Part shown: positions 51,301 to 62,951 of the stretch, piece by piece
Numbering within the stretch: position 1 is the stretch's first letter
Layout of the letters: every line of letters begins with the position of its first letter
Origin: Entophlyctis helioformis
Taxonomy: Eukaryota; Chytridiomycota; Chytridiomycetes; Chytridiales; Chytriomycetaceae
NCBI GenBank assembly: GCA_025526915.1
Contig: JAHLKH010000001.1
Location: 124,001-188,000, forward strand
DNA: 64,000 bases
Reading direction: 5' to 3'
Notes under the pieces: generated by a model
Database searches by the model: none
What the model saw: only the letters and a program-made list of their open reading frames with translations
What the model was told of the DNA's origin: nothing
Made by a program: the position numbers and the translations under genes

Positions 51301-53195
51301 GCGTTCACACATCAATGTTCGCCTTGCAATGTCGTAGACTATGCACTTTGTGCAGGATCTCGTGCGCCAAAAGATGCAAAGGTTGCCAAGGTCGTTCGGA
51401 CGCAAATCACAGGCTCGGATCTTTGCTTTATCGTCAAGTCGGGCACGGTCAGTCTGGCCGGCCATACCAATATTGTGGCGCACACTAACACTTCAACTTT
51501 CGGCCCTGCGTTTATTTGCACTTTAGCAAGACCAGCATGGATCAATTTCAACTGTCGTTCGACGTCTGCAGGACTTTGGTGTCCTTCGGAGTCAAGTATG
51601 TCGGCTAGCAAAATGATCAGCAGTGCTGCTTGGAGATGCCCGTTAACTCACTCGCAAACCTTTGCCTTGTGCCCTTTGTGGACAATGCCGACACGCATGT
51701 CTGCATGGAAGCTGCTTATTGAGCACCCCGAGGCCGGCATGTAAGAAGCAAATGGCATAATTCACTGATCCGATGTGATGTAACCAACATTGGCAGCTGA
51801 CGATCGGTTGGGGATCAGACCAGATATGCGAGAGCTGTTCAGCAATCCTCCATGGATTGTGGACAACGTCAAAACAAGCGGCAGCATGCAGAGCCGTCTT
51901 TTGCGCAAGATCGTGCGACGTTTGGGTAAGTCTGCATCCAAAGCCAAGCCAATGTGGAAAGACACATAGAGTTCTGCTAACGCCATGTGTTATGTTCAGA
52001 CAAATTCATCGACTTTCTATTGAGGCACCCCATCTTTGCAAACCACGAACTTACGTGGGAGTTTCTTGTGCTTCCAGAGATTGAGGTTCGTTTTGTTGCC
52101 AAGTGCACACGTGTGCAAACAGTCGTGTTAATGCGGCGTATCTTGATCCTTGTCCCTGGTACTGCAGCCGGACATGGTTCGGGCTCGCAGCCGGTCCAAG
52201 CTCGAGTACATCAAAGAGACGATCCGGGAATCGTATCATCCGTTTGTTGAGAACCTGGCTGAGAACACGTCGCGGGTCGAAGACGAAGATGCTCGTCTAT
52301 TGATGCTCCATGCAGCAGTGAGGCAGACGGGGCTATCGTGCCGAAACGTTGGGAAAGCACGCAAAGGTCAGTTGGTATTCCGTTGCTCCCATTACACAAA
52401 GATTGACCGCCGACTGATCACTTCACGTCCAGCTCTGGCGTACCAGTTTCGCTTGCTCAGCATCACCTGTCCCGCCCGAGTAGCACGCTGTTTGAGAGCA
52501 AGTCGCAGTTTTCGGAAGTGTTTCGCAAGAGCGCCAGCAGTTTGATGAAGCAGGTGTGTTGAATGCCCATACGGCTTGGCAATATCCTGCTGCCAAACAC
52601 ACGCCATGTCCAAGGCCAGCATCCCCCTTATGCTGATCCAACGTTTCATACCCCGCGAAATGGCAGGCATTGAGCGAATCTCAGGACGCAGGCGACTTCT
52701 TTCTCGAATGTGTGTACGAGATCTCAGGGTTGCGCCAAGGTCTCATCTACTACCAACAGGTCGTGGAAGAGTACATCCAGTTTGCCGAACAAGCCAACTC
52801 GCTCAATGATTCTCTTGAAAAGCTGCATTCGCAGGCTGCGCGCACCAGCACAGAAGACTCTGTCCGCAGGCTCAACGATGCGTACTACGAGTACTCCAAG
52901 ATTGCAGCTGTGGTGGAGGAAAAGGCATGCGCCTTGAACCACACCACCAAGTGTGTGTTTGAGGAAATGGGCAACTTTACAAGCGTAAGTGGTGTCAAGC
53001 GGTGCTGGTGTGATGTCTGGCTGGCTGGGTATGTTCTGCAGAAGAACATGAGTGATGCTAAATGCACGTTCATGCCAGTATCACACTCAGCTCGTCCAAG
53101 ATCGTCTGGATGCGCACGTTCGTAGGCAGATCGGCTATGAATCATCGCTATTGACATCACTCATGGAATCGCTTGGACTGGACGGAACGGAATAA
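48348..53195 (+). CDS. Vrl1/VARP-like protein: VPS9, ankyrin repeats, PX-BAR
   Basis: The start MSQSHPLLERLQ is at 48348; stop TAA at 53193-53195. Domain order: an N-terminal VARP-like part (about 48430-49500), a VPS9 RabGEF domain (about 49640-50110; LLTTDTLVSLLILIIIRSN, SNAYYMKHF), ankyrin repeats (about 50290-51210; GNSALHSASDAGEFEIVESL), a PX domain (about 51354-52250; STVVRRLQDFGVLRSQ, KFIDFLLRHPIFANHELTW) and a C-terminal BAR (about 52430-53190; SLNDSLEKLHSQAARTS). The ankyrin-to-PX join uses a donor at 51210, which bypasses a stop at 51261. Known: yeast Vrl1 has exactly this order and works as a VARP-like sorting-nexin BAR protein with Vin1; animal VARP lacks PX-BAR. Several small exons remain unresolved. 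Confidence 0.82.
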
Positions 53196-53291
53196 ACGTG
53201 AATCTATTGTGCATCGCATGTTGCTACATCGCATGGGTGCCGCCGACAACAAGCTCGTCCACCCCCTGCATTCACGGCATTTACGGGTCTG

Positions 53292-56200
53292 TCAGCATCT
53301 CGATCCTCGTGTTGGTATCCGCCAACAAGCCAGGCCGCAACAGGATGAACCTACACGCGTTCTTGTCTTGCCGCGCGTTGCCTTGAGCTGCGTCTCCAAA
53401 TCAGCAAGCTTGTCGTTGTAAACTTTGATACTGCCAGCCCCTCCAGAGACAAGTCGCCGATTCTGATGTCAGTGCACGCCGAGCGAGTCCGTTTGAATTG
53501 GTTTCCAAAGATCGATAATGTGTCAGACAACTGGAGTCTCGATGAGTCGGCCCATCCTGTGGTCGTCTTACCCCTTCAGTTGGGTTGTAGAGGAGAGGTT
53601 TTTGAGACGCCAGCTGCTCGCTGAGCGGCGCAAGCTTCTGTGGCTGCTCGCGATACAGCTTTGCAATCGCCAGGCTTGCATCGTCCAGCTTGGCATACAA
53701 CGGCGTCTGTCCAGCGGCGTTGTAAGCCAGGTATGCTTGCCATACATTGCGTGCTCACGGCACCGATAGAGCACAATGGTCGGATGGAAATGACACGGAC
53801 CTTTTGCCACGGCCCTGGAACGTTATCAGAAACCTGCTCCGAGTTGGCAAGAGCGCGGAACTCGCCCGTTGCAAATGCCCGTGACAGGTTCTTGAATCGC
53901 TTGAGATAGCTGCATGCAATGGGCAGACAACACATAATCCAATGTCAGAATATCAACCTAAAAATGAACAGCATCAACTGGCACTCTACTCACACGTAGC
54001 CTCGCTCAAGCTCCACATTAGTGTTAAGAGTGCGAACTGGCGAGTGCACATTTGGCGCCTTGGGAGCTTTTCCTGTTCGAGTCATTGGTGAGCATCCATA
54101 AATTTATAGGTCAGAGCTATGTAAATCAATCCGAGGGTTTGCTGCTTACTCCCTTGTCTGGGATTCGTGGCTTGACAATAGATGACACGCCATTGAGCTG
54201 CTGTTGAGAGCTGTTGAAGGCAACACAAGCAGATCAGCGACCAAACACAACTTCCTCCTTGGTAGACAATAGATTCGTACCCAAGGTTGTTGCTTGGCTC
54301 GATGTTGGCAGATATGACAGCCTCTTCATCGTCGGCTGTTCAAAAGTCGACGAAAAATGAGCACAAACATCAACGCGCTCACGAAACTGGCAATCATCTG
54401 CAAAGGATGCCGGGGAAATTACCAATCTTTGCAAGGCGTTTGGCGCGATCTTTGCGCGCTTGTCGTGCTCGGCCAGCCAAGAACTCTTCGAACGTCCGAG
54501 TCTGTTGTCCAAACACGTTCGCGCGTTAACAGATCTGCCATCAGCCCATCGACAACAAGGTACGCACCATGTCGTTGAACTCAGTCGTGCGTCTGACCAT
54601 TTCCTTTTCAAGGAACTCGACAAGCTTCTCCTTTTCTTTGACCTTCTTGCCCAGATTCTGATTTTCTGCAAGAACGGCATCGTACTTGCTGCCCAGCTCC
54701 TCAAACTCGGCATGCAAGCTGGTTGTGTCCTGGTGAGCAAGCGAATACGTTACGTTGCATGCGTATGCCATCATGGGAGACCATCAGAACGTAGTAAGCA
54801 ACACGAATTCATATGATCATGCTCCGTTGATTTGTGCCATCATGACCCGGCTTACTCTCGTCAGACGCTTGAGCATGTTTTCGATTGAGTTTTCGCCTTC
54901 TCCCTTGGCATTGAGGTTAAGCCGAATAACCTTGTGACGAAGATGCTCTTTTTCTTGCGCAAGGGTCGAGATCTTGTCATTGGCATCCGCGATCTTTTTC
55001 TGTTTTCCAACACCGCATGAACAGTCTGCTTAGCATTGATGCGCTAACAAGAAGCAGGCCTGCATTCCAGACGCCAAGTCAACATGCAGTCCTATCACCA
55101 TAAATTCTTGCTCCATTTTCTGTCGTGCTTCGTCACGCTCGTTGATGGTTTTGTTCTTGAGATCGATGGTGTTCATGAGCTCCTTCATGCGAACCTCCAT
55201 CGTTTTAAGATGCGCCTGGAGCTTCTCGGTCTTTGACTCGAGGCTAACGTTTTGGCGTTGGAGTAGCAATATCACGTTTTTGGACTCGGAGTCGTGTTCA
55301 GACTTGACACGCTCGAGCTCTTTGGCATGCTCCTTGCGCATGTTTTCCATGTCCTTTGCGCAAAGCACCACCGCGGTTATTGACCACAATATGATCGCTG
55401 GCCATCAAGTGGACGCTCCTTACCAGCTCGTGCTTTTGCATTATGCTCTGCAGGTCGGATCCCTCAATCAAACCCATAATCTTGGCGTCCTTGGCAACCA
55501 TCATGTCCGAATAGAACTTGTCCTTGGCCTGGATGACGTACATGATCTCTTGCTCGTAGCGAGAGGCCTGCGAGGCTATTTCGTCTTCCAGCTTAACCAT
55601 TTCGACATTGAAGAGCAGCTCGGCAGTCGACCGGTACTCGTCAAACTGAGACTGCATAGCCGAAAGGATGTTCTGTTGGATCATGCATGGGGTAATAAAC
55701 GGAAGAAAATGAGTGGGCAAACGGCGCAGCGCGGCAGCATCTGGCAGACCAAGGCGTACCTGGTATTCCATGGTCAAACGCTTCTTCTCCTCAAACGACC
55801 TGTTCTTGTGCTCCTCAAAGTCAGACTTGAGACTCTCATACTCTGCCTGTTGCAGTGCACGGAATGACTCGTTTTCCAGCTTGGTGATCTGGATGAACTC
55901 ATCATACTCCCGACGGATGCCCTCGATGAGCTGATTGCATTGAAAAAGAATGCATCAGTGAACAGGCCTGTATCCAAGCCCAGAGCAAAGTGGTTAGCAG
56001 GTGCACCGTCGGCATTCAACTTACACCTTCAACACCTTGGAGTTGGTTTTGCTGAGCGTTATGTACACGGTTTGCTTCGAGTGCAATCTCCATCATCTGC
56101 TGCTTCATCACAAGTCGTGCAGCCTCCAGATCTTTGATTTGCTGCTGGTACATTTCGATCTCCTCTGGTGTCGATTGAGCCACTATGTCAAAGTAGCCGT

Positions 56201-57383
56201 CATACAGTCGCAGTCAGTGTTTGTATAGGATTGGAAAGGCAGGTTGGATACACCCTAGCCACTCACCTGGCTTGGCGGCAAGCTCAGCCTCCTTTGCAAG
56301 AGCCATTGCTTTAAAGTCCCGCAGCTGTCGAAGCTCGTTGAGCATGTCCGTGTTGTCTCGAGTCAGATTGTCTTGTGGGAGATGCGCGCATAAGCAGCTC
56401 AAGGTCAGTATGGAGGTGCATGCTGACCACGAGCCCACAAACGCAACGTACAAACTTTCTCTGTCTCTTCATCAAATGCAATATGTGACTTGTTCAGTTC
56501 TTCGCGTAGCTGCTTGATCTCTGCTTGCTGCCGCTCGATAGAAAAAAGCGCCTCTTCCAGGTCTTTGACCTTGCCCGTCGATGTTGACACGGACTTTATG
56601 CAACCGGCCACGCCAGCCCGCAACCAACATGCATGGATGAAAGCCAAATGGTTGTCCATCAACCGATCGCGGGCCTGTCAGTCTGCCAAGTGTAGATGTT
56701 GACTCGATGCCAACAAAACTCACAGCCTCGTCAGACTTTTTCTCGGACTGTTTCTTTTGGCTGCGCGCCTGGCCCTATTACAAGGCTTAGCAAAGTACAA
56801 GGGTGTCTGGTATCAAACAAGACAGGCACAGTGCGCTTACAGACATCGGCCGAAGAGCAGGTTTAGCATCGAGATCAACTTTAAGCTTGAGCTGCTTGAT
56901 CTCCTCGTCAGCAACCTCGAGGAGGTTTGTCTTGTTGTAGAGCTAATGATTGGTGAAAACCAGACCGCACACGCAACGCCAGAGGCCATTGAAAGTTAGC
57001 AGCGTGTTTGCATATCCACTAATTGAGAGAGGGCACATCTGCGAGCACATCTGCGAGCATTTTGGAGATCATATTGGCAATGCGCCTCATGATACAGCTG
57101 CCTTCCACGCCTTGTTTTGCCTTGGGCACCTCTTCCCGCTACAAACCCAACAAAAGAGTGTTGTTTGCTTGTCCAACGCTGCAGCCAACAAACTGGTGAA
57201 GCACAGGCGTGAAGCTGGATCCGGCGCATGCCCTATATCTCCAACGAAGCACTCCCATACGTGCCAGCGTTTGCTTGGCATGCGTAGGTCCCTCACCTCA
57301 CGCTGGAGCGCTGTAAACTTGGCTCGGAGCTCATTGTTCTCTCTAAAGAGATGGTGGAGGAAATCCGTGTCTGCCTTGTCCAT
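53292..57383 (-). CDS. Long coiled-coil protein, probably ciliary or basal-body
   Basis: The start MDKADTDFLHHLFRENNE is at 57383. About fifteen exons follow, nearly all heptad coiled coil, for example EVADEEIKQLKLKVDLD, IERQQAEIKQLREELNKSH, YQQQIKDLEAARLVMKQQM, ERVKSEHDSESKNVILLL and EKEKLVEFLEKEMVRR. The C-terminal part is less helical (YREQPQKLAPLSEQLA; LADLETQLKA), and a stop in frame with it lies at 53292-53294. I do not recognise the family. Only 54 bp separate its ATG from that of the WD40 gene on the other strand, and both lie in a window rich in flagellar genes, so a ciliary role is a reasonable guess. Exon boundaries were not all resolved. Confidence 0.62.
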
Positions 57384-57437
57384 GTGCTACGCTACTTTCC
57401 GCGAGGGAAACTTTGGTTTCTTCCGAGATTGGAAACA
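57384..57437. promoter_or_regulatory. 54-bp divergent promoter region
   Basis: The start codons of the coiled-coil gene (57383, minus) and the WD40 gene (57438, plus) are separated by only 54 bp. Any promoter must therefore be shared or overlap coding sequence. No TATA-like box or known ciliary RFX X-box was recognised. Confidence 0.5.
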
Positions 57438-60272
57438 ATGCCCCTCTACACCGGCCGCGAAATCAACCTGCCCAATGTTCGCGTTCCAAGCGCATCAGCG
57501 CATGTCCAAAGCTTGCTCAAGTACAGCGACAATTACCACGGCGTCCGAGGTGGGTCGTATTGGCAATGGCTGCTCATACAGCTGCAGGATAGCCATTAAA
57601 CCGGCCTTTCCGTGCAATGGCAGCGTATGACGGGTCTCTTGGTGGACGCAACATCCGCGTGGCAAACAGACGCGTTGTCATCACCACACTCAAGAAGAGC
57701 TTGGCATTTGACTTGAACATCTCGGCGTTCGACATCAACCTCATGGCCAGCTTACTGGTCATCTGCGCCGGACGCATCATTCATGTTTGGAACGTTGAGA
57801 CTCTCATTCTCAAAAATTCTGTATGAGCGCTCCATCTATTGTTGTCACTGCTGACTGTTCCAGTCACGACTGGCGTTGATGATTATCAGAACTAATGATA
57901 CCAACGTTGCCATTCATCAACCACTCCATTGTTCACACTGACAGCTCGGCAAGACAGGAGGAAACTTGCATAAAGGTGTGTAGCTTTGGAAATCGCTAAA
58001 GTAATGATATGGGAGACTGACCGTCTCGTTGGTGCATCAATCCCGTCTCTGCAACAGCACCTATCCGAACATGTTCATTGAACATCTCGGGCACAATGGT
58101 TGTTACCGCAGGAGATGACAAACGTATCATCGTATGGAGCATCGAGCAGTGGCGGGCAATCAAGTAGGAAGCAATCTACGATCCATGAGTAACGGCAACT
58201 GCTAACCCAAATTGTGCAACACACACAGATCAATCGACGGCCATAAAGGCATAATCTATCAGGTGGAATTCAGTACAGATAGCGAGCGCATTTACTCGTC
58301 ATCAGATGATGGCTTCGTGCTTGTCTGGGACTGGAAATCGGGTAAATACTTCAACTGCAGCACTTTGGTTGGCTAGAACACAAAATGAGTCCAACCGGCT
58401 GATGAAAAATACAGGAGCAATCGTCAACTCGTGCATGAGGCATCCATCAGCCATCAGGTCGTTTGACTTCAACTACGATCGGCCAGAACTTGTTGTTTGC
58501 GGTCGCAGCGACGGCCATGTTACAGTTTGGAACGTGCAGCACTCTCTTCGAATTGATAACATCATGCCCGATCCTTCATGGATGCAGCACACCAACGAGG
58601 AGAATCTGATGGCCTGGGCAGACAAGGAAAAGAATCACACAGGTTAGTCAGAGGCAATGGCCTTGGTCTATATCCCTTGCCGTTGCCTATCAGAGCTCGG
58701 ATTTTGATACCTGTGCTACATTTGGTTCATGTCGAAACCAGGATCGGTGCTCTGCGTCAGGCTGTCCCCAAACGGCCGATTTCTTGCCACAGGGGCCACA
58801 GACCACACATGCAAGATCTGGAATGTGACTTCGTACCGAAAAGAACTTGACGCCGTCCAGAAAGAGTTACAGCAAACCGAGGCGTACATTCGAAAACTCA
58901 ACGGATACATTGACGTCACGGATCCGTCCTACGACGAGCAACTTAAATATCAGGAGTTTTCTGTGCTCAAGCTTGGCGAAACCCCGTTAAGTTCTGGATA
59001 CCATGCCGATCTTCGGTGCACCTTGCGCCACGATGCGCCGGTGCTCTGTGTGAGATTTACTTGCAATTCAGAGTAGGTGGCGAAGGATGATGGAAACACT
59101 ACAAACTTGTCATTCAGTTTGCAGAGCCAGCGGCGGCTGGAGCTAATTCGCTTTCAACCATGTTCTTAACGCAGCATCACAATAACAGGATCCATGGATG
59201 CAACGTGCAGACTGTGGTCGAGCCGTCGTGGCGATCTCCTTTTCCAGATCAACACCCCAGCTCCCGTGACGCTGATTCAAGTTGACTTGCGCGACTTTGT
59301 TTACATGAGTTGCCAACACCGTCTTCTGGTAGGAGGGATTTAGTTGGACATTGTTGAATGGTCACATGATCTTACCACAGTCTGCAGATATTTGGTGTCA
59401 AGGCCATGTTCAAAGAAGACGACTTGCCTACTTACTGGTGAGAGACTTACTCCTTCAAGGACGATGAAGGATTGTCGACTGGTGTTTATGACAATGCTCT
59501 TCAGGCAGGGACCAGAAATCAAGAATATTGTTGATCAGATCAGATCAAATGCATCTGCCGTAAGTGAATGGGTAACATGTCTCTGTTTGCTATGTTTTCA
59601 GTTGGCTACTCGAATGATTGTAAAACTTACCAGCCATGGATACAATAGGGACGCAAGTCTCCAAAATCACCGGATCTTGCCGAGCCGATGGGCCTGCGAA
59701 GTGCGTTATCTTATGGCCGTTTCAGCCAGGGTTTGATGCTCTTTACCGCCTGTTCGGCTGACATTTTTCTTCCAATTACTCTGAATCCACAGACGTGTCC
59801 ATCTCTGAACTGCGGCGACTGCTTGCACATGGTCTTGTTCTTCCACGTTTTTTGGAAACTCTGATGGAGCAGTACAAAGATGTGGACAGCAAGCAGCTCG
59901 AAATCAACATGAAGCGGGTTCGTTGTTTGCTGCATGCCTGGGCTGTTGGTCTTCCAGCAATGGATAAACTATCATTGGAGATACTCACTGGGCATTCAGA
60001 ACAACCTCGGAGCACGTCATGTGATGCGTTTAATCACCAACAGCCAGTTTCATCCACACGATATCCTGAAGGCCCTTTCTTCAAGAGGAAACACAACAGT
60101 CCTATATTCACTGATTGCACATGTACGGAACTGCTGCAGCTTACATCGATAGGACACAATTTCAGGAACTCACCAACAGTTTCACTATAGGGGAGCCCTA
60201 TTACTGGATACATGTTGAAGCTTGGCTTCAATCAAGTCGATGAGGACAGAGGTAAATGTGTATTCGTTCTGT

Positions 60273-60306
<34 letters not shown>

Positions 60307-61670
60307 GCTAATCATTGTTTACCAAAGACCTTTCGATGATCAAGATTGACTACAGAGACTTTCAGCCACCAGCACGAGAGCAGAACAAGGACCGACACAT
60401 GCGTAAGCCAAGTTGTATAATCCAGCTGGTTATGCCTATCGTTAGCAACCTCGTTCTGATTATTTGTTTCTATCCAGCACGCAAACCTCATGGTGACTTT
60501 GATTATGACAAATGGTGGGAGGGCTGGTACAAGATCGACCAAGAGCCTGATTCAGGATCAGATGACGAGGAAGACGCCATCTTTCAGAACATGCTTCGAC
60601 CGCAAACGCAGCCCAAGGGCAAGGTTCTGCATTTTATCCCGTCTGAGCAGCTTAAACTCATCAAAGGTTTGCCAAACAACAGCTTGCTGGTTTGTTTCGC
60701 TGATGAATCGTGTGCTGACCTTCAACTCCCTTCAAGATCTTCATGCGAATCGCGGCGTCAAGCCAATCTTCTTGCGCCAACTTGCTGTTGAAGGCGAAGA
60801 TGGGCGGGCATTTCCAAACTTTGATCCGCAAGATGAGGTTGTTGACCAGCGGGTGAGCTCCCATTGAGCGTGACTGTGCTTTTAGCGTGCACTAATGACA
60901 CTTTGGGTTGTTTACACAACATCGAAGCCGGTTGTTCATCGAACGGTTCTTCCTCGCCAAGGCATCCGATTTAACGAAAAGTATGTGTAGTTGTGGCAGT
61001 CAATGTATCAAAAATCAACAGTTAGTTAACCGTTTGATGCCAGGATTATTGGCCAAGGAAAAGGCAGCACAAGACGGTCTCGTATCTCTCGGGTATTTGT
61101 CAAAACACGTGGTGCTATCTGCTGCTGATGGCAGCAGTGCAAATGGCTCACATTTCACACTCCTGTTAGGCGGCTCGCGATGATGATGCACCACAGCCAG
61201 TTCCGCTTGGCGAGTATGCTGCCTGGAAGGGATCATTGAGCAGCTCTCGCACACTGTTCAAGCCAGAGCGATATTTCCAGACTCGTGGCCTCAATCTCAC
61301 CTTTGAAAATCCCGACATACTCGCGGACATGATCCTACCCGAGCCTAACGGATACTTTGGCCGTGGAGGTCTCGACAGCGGACCCAATGCAAGAAACCGC
61401 TCAAGCACAATAGCAGGCAGTGTCAATGGTCGCGCGGGGACCGGCCGCAACAAGGGAATTGTGTTTGCTGAGCCGATCATTATCAAAGAGTCAGAGGGAG
61501 GGGTGCGTTTGACTGAACATGCCCTTTAATTGATTGTTTGTTTGCAGCAATGGTGTTCACGCATGCTTGTGCCTCTCCAATCACAGAATGATCGCACACA
61601 GTTGGCTGTCGGGTCGCCCGTCATGTTTAACGATGAAGTTATTGCCGACGAGGACGAAAACCAGTCTTAG
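57438..61670 (+). CDS. WD40-repeat protein of unknown function
   Basis: The start MPLYTGREINLPNVRVPS is at 57438; the last exon ends NDEVIADEDENQS with TAG at 61668-61670. At least six WD repeats are visible (LMASLLVICAGRIIHVWNVE; GIIYQVEFSTDSERIYSSSD; LCVRLSPNGRFLATGATDHT; DITITGSMDATCRLWSSRRG). One blade carries a helical insertion (LDAVQKELQQTEAYIRKLNG). After the propeller come helical segments (ISELRRLLAHGLVLPRFLET) and an acidic linker with SGSDDEEDAIFQNM. A CA microsatellite lies in an intron at 60273-60300. I do not recognise the family. Some exon joints, especially 57550-58250 and 60850-61240, are unresolved. Confidence 0.68.
60273..60300. repeat. (CA)14 microsatellite in a WD40-gene intron
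   Basis: Perfect dinucleotide run between two exons of the WD40 gene. Confidence 0.95.
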
Positions 61671-61744
61671 AGTCCCGTCGTTTTCCAACAGAAACAACGA
61701 GAAGCGGCGGGCATTCACCAGGTTGTTTTATTGCGCTTCAACGA

Positions 61745-62764
61745 TCAAGCGGAATCTCTGTGGATGTGGGCAACGCTTGCCTGACGTGTTGGGAAAACGA
61801 CCATGGAGGAGATCTGGACGTGAGGGCGACGAGAGGTGGCAAACACAATTGTCTGATCACAATAAAGCAAGGTATCAGAGTATTCCTCTTGGCATGCGTC
61901 TGTGACAACCCCAGCAAGCTGCGTCTCTCACCTCAGCAATGTCTGTGCCATTGAGCGGCACGAGGCCTTTGTACACCGAGTCTGCACGGCTCTTGTCGCC
62001 ACCAAAGCGGACGACCGAGAATTCTGTCTCAACAAGTCCTGGTTCAATGCTTGTCACGTTGATATTGGTCGAGATCAACTCCATGCGCAGCGAGCGAGTA
62101 ATGGCGTCAACTGCGTGCTTGGATGCGCAGTAGATGCCTCCACCCGGATAGGCTTCTGTGCCAGCAATGCTTCCAATGTTGACAATGTGGCCCGAGTTGC
62201 GAGCCTTCATGATGGGCAGCACCGCCTGAGTAACGTTCAGAAGCCCCTTGACATTTGTGTCGAACATGGTGTTGACGGCATCCTCCGTGACCGACTCGAC
62301 ATGGTCGACGCCAATGACGAGACCTGCATGCGGTTCCCGATTACAACACCAGCTGTCAGATGCGTCCCATCACACCAAGTTTCGACGCCAACCAAGCTGA
62401 TCTCCCACCTGCATTGTTCACCAGGACATCGATGTTGCGGAAGTCGGCCGGCAGGTTGTTGATGGTCGACAGGACTTGCTGACGGTCTCGGACGTCGAGG
62501 GTGACAGGCAGCACACGGATGGTGGGATAGTCCTTGGCAAATGCATCGGCAATGCTCTGGATACGGTCGCTGCGCCGAGCGGCCAGAATCAGATGCGAGC
62601 CAGCCTTGGCAAACTCGACGGCACAGGCCTCGCCTATGCCAGCTGACGCTCCTGTACTATTCGTCCTTGCCGTGGTTAGTCTCAAGGCGTCTGTCCGTAT
62701 GTGCAGGCGCTTGACCCTCACGGGCATACATGAGAACGGTCTTGCCCAGCAAACGAGATGCCAT
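61745..62764 (-). CDS. NADP-dependent short-chain dehydrogenase (YMR226C/YdfG type)
   Basis: Four exons (62764-62730, 62656-62409, 62323-61932, 61852-61745) join to 260 residues. Seen: the Rossmann motif TGASAGIGEA, split by intron 1; the NADP-type AARRSDR turn; NNAG; the catalytic Ser in NIGSIAG; YxxxK as YCASKHAV; and the family tail VFPTRQASVAHIHR. Known: classical SDRs of the serine dehydrogenase/YMR226C group oxidise 3-hydroxy acids such as L-allo-threonine and serine with NADP+ in the cytosol. All catalytic residues are present. The gene converges with the WD40 gene, 74 bp apart. Confidence 0.93.
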
Positions 62765-62951
62765 TTGGTTGCTACTCGCACCACCATCCTTGTGTCAGCG
62801 TCGCAGTTGCCCATCTCGCCATGTTGTGTCGACGAGGTTGGACTTACAAATCTTCGGTGAACGTTTGCTAAAAACGACCGAGGCCAGTGGTCGTCAAACT
62901 GGACGACTCTCTCTTGCACTTCATAAACAACTGATGTTATGCTTGAACGCA

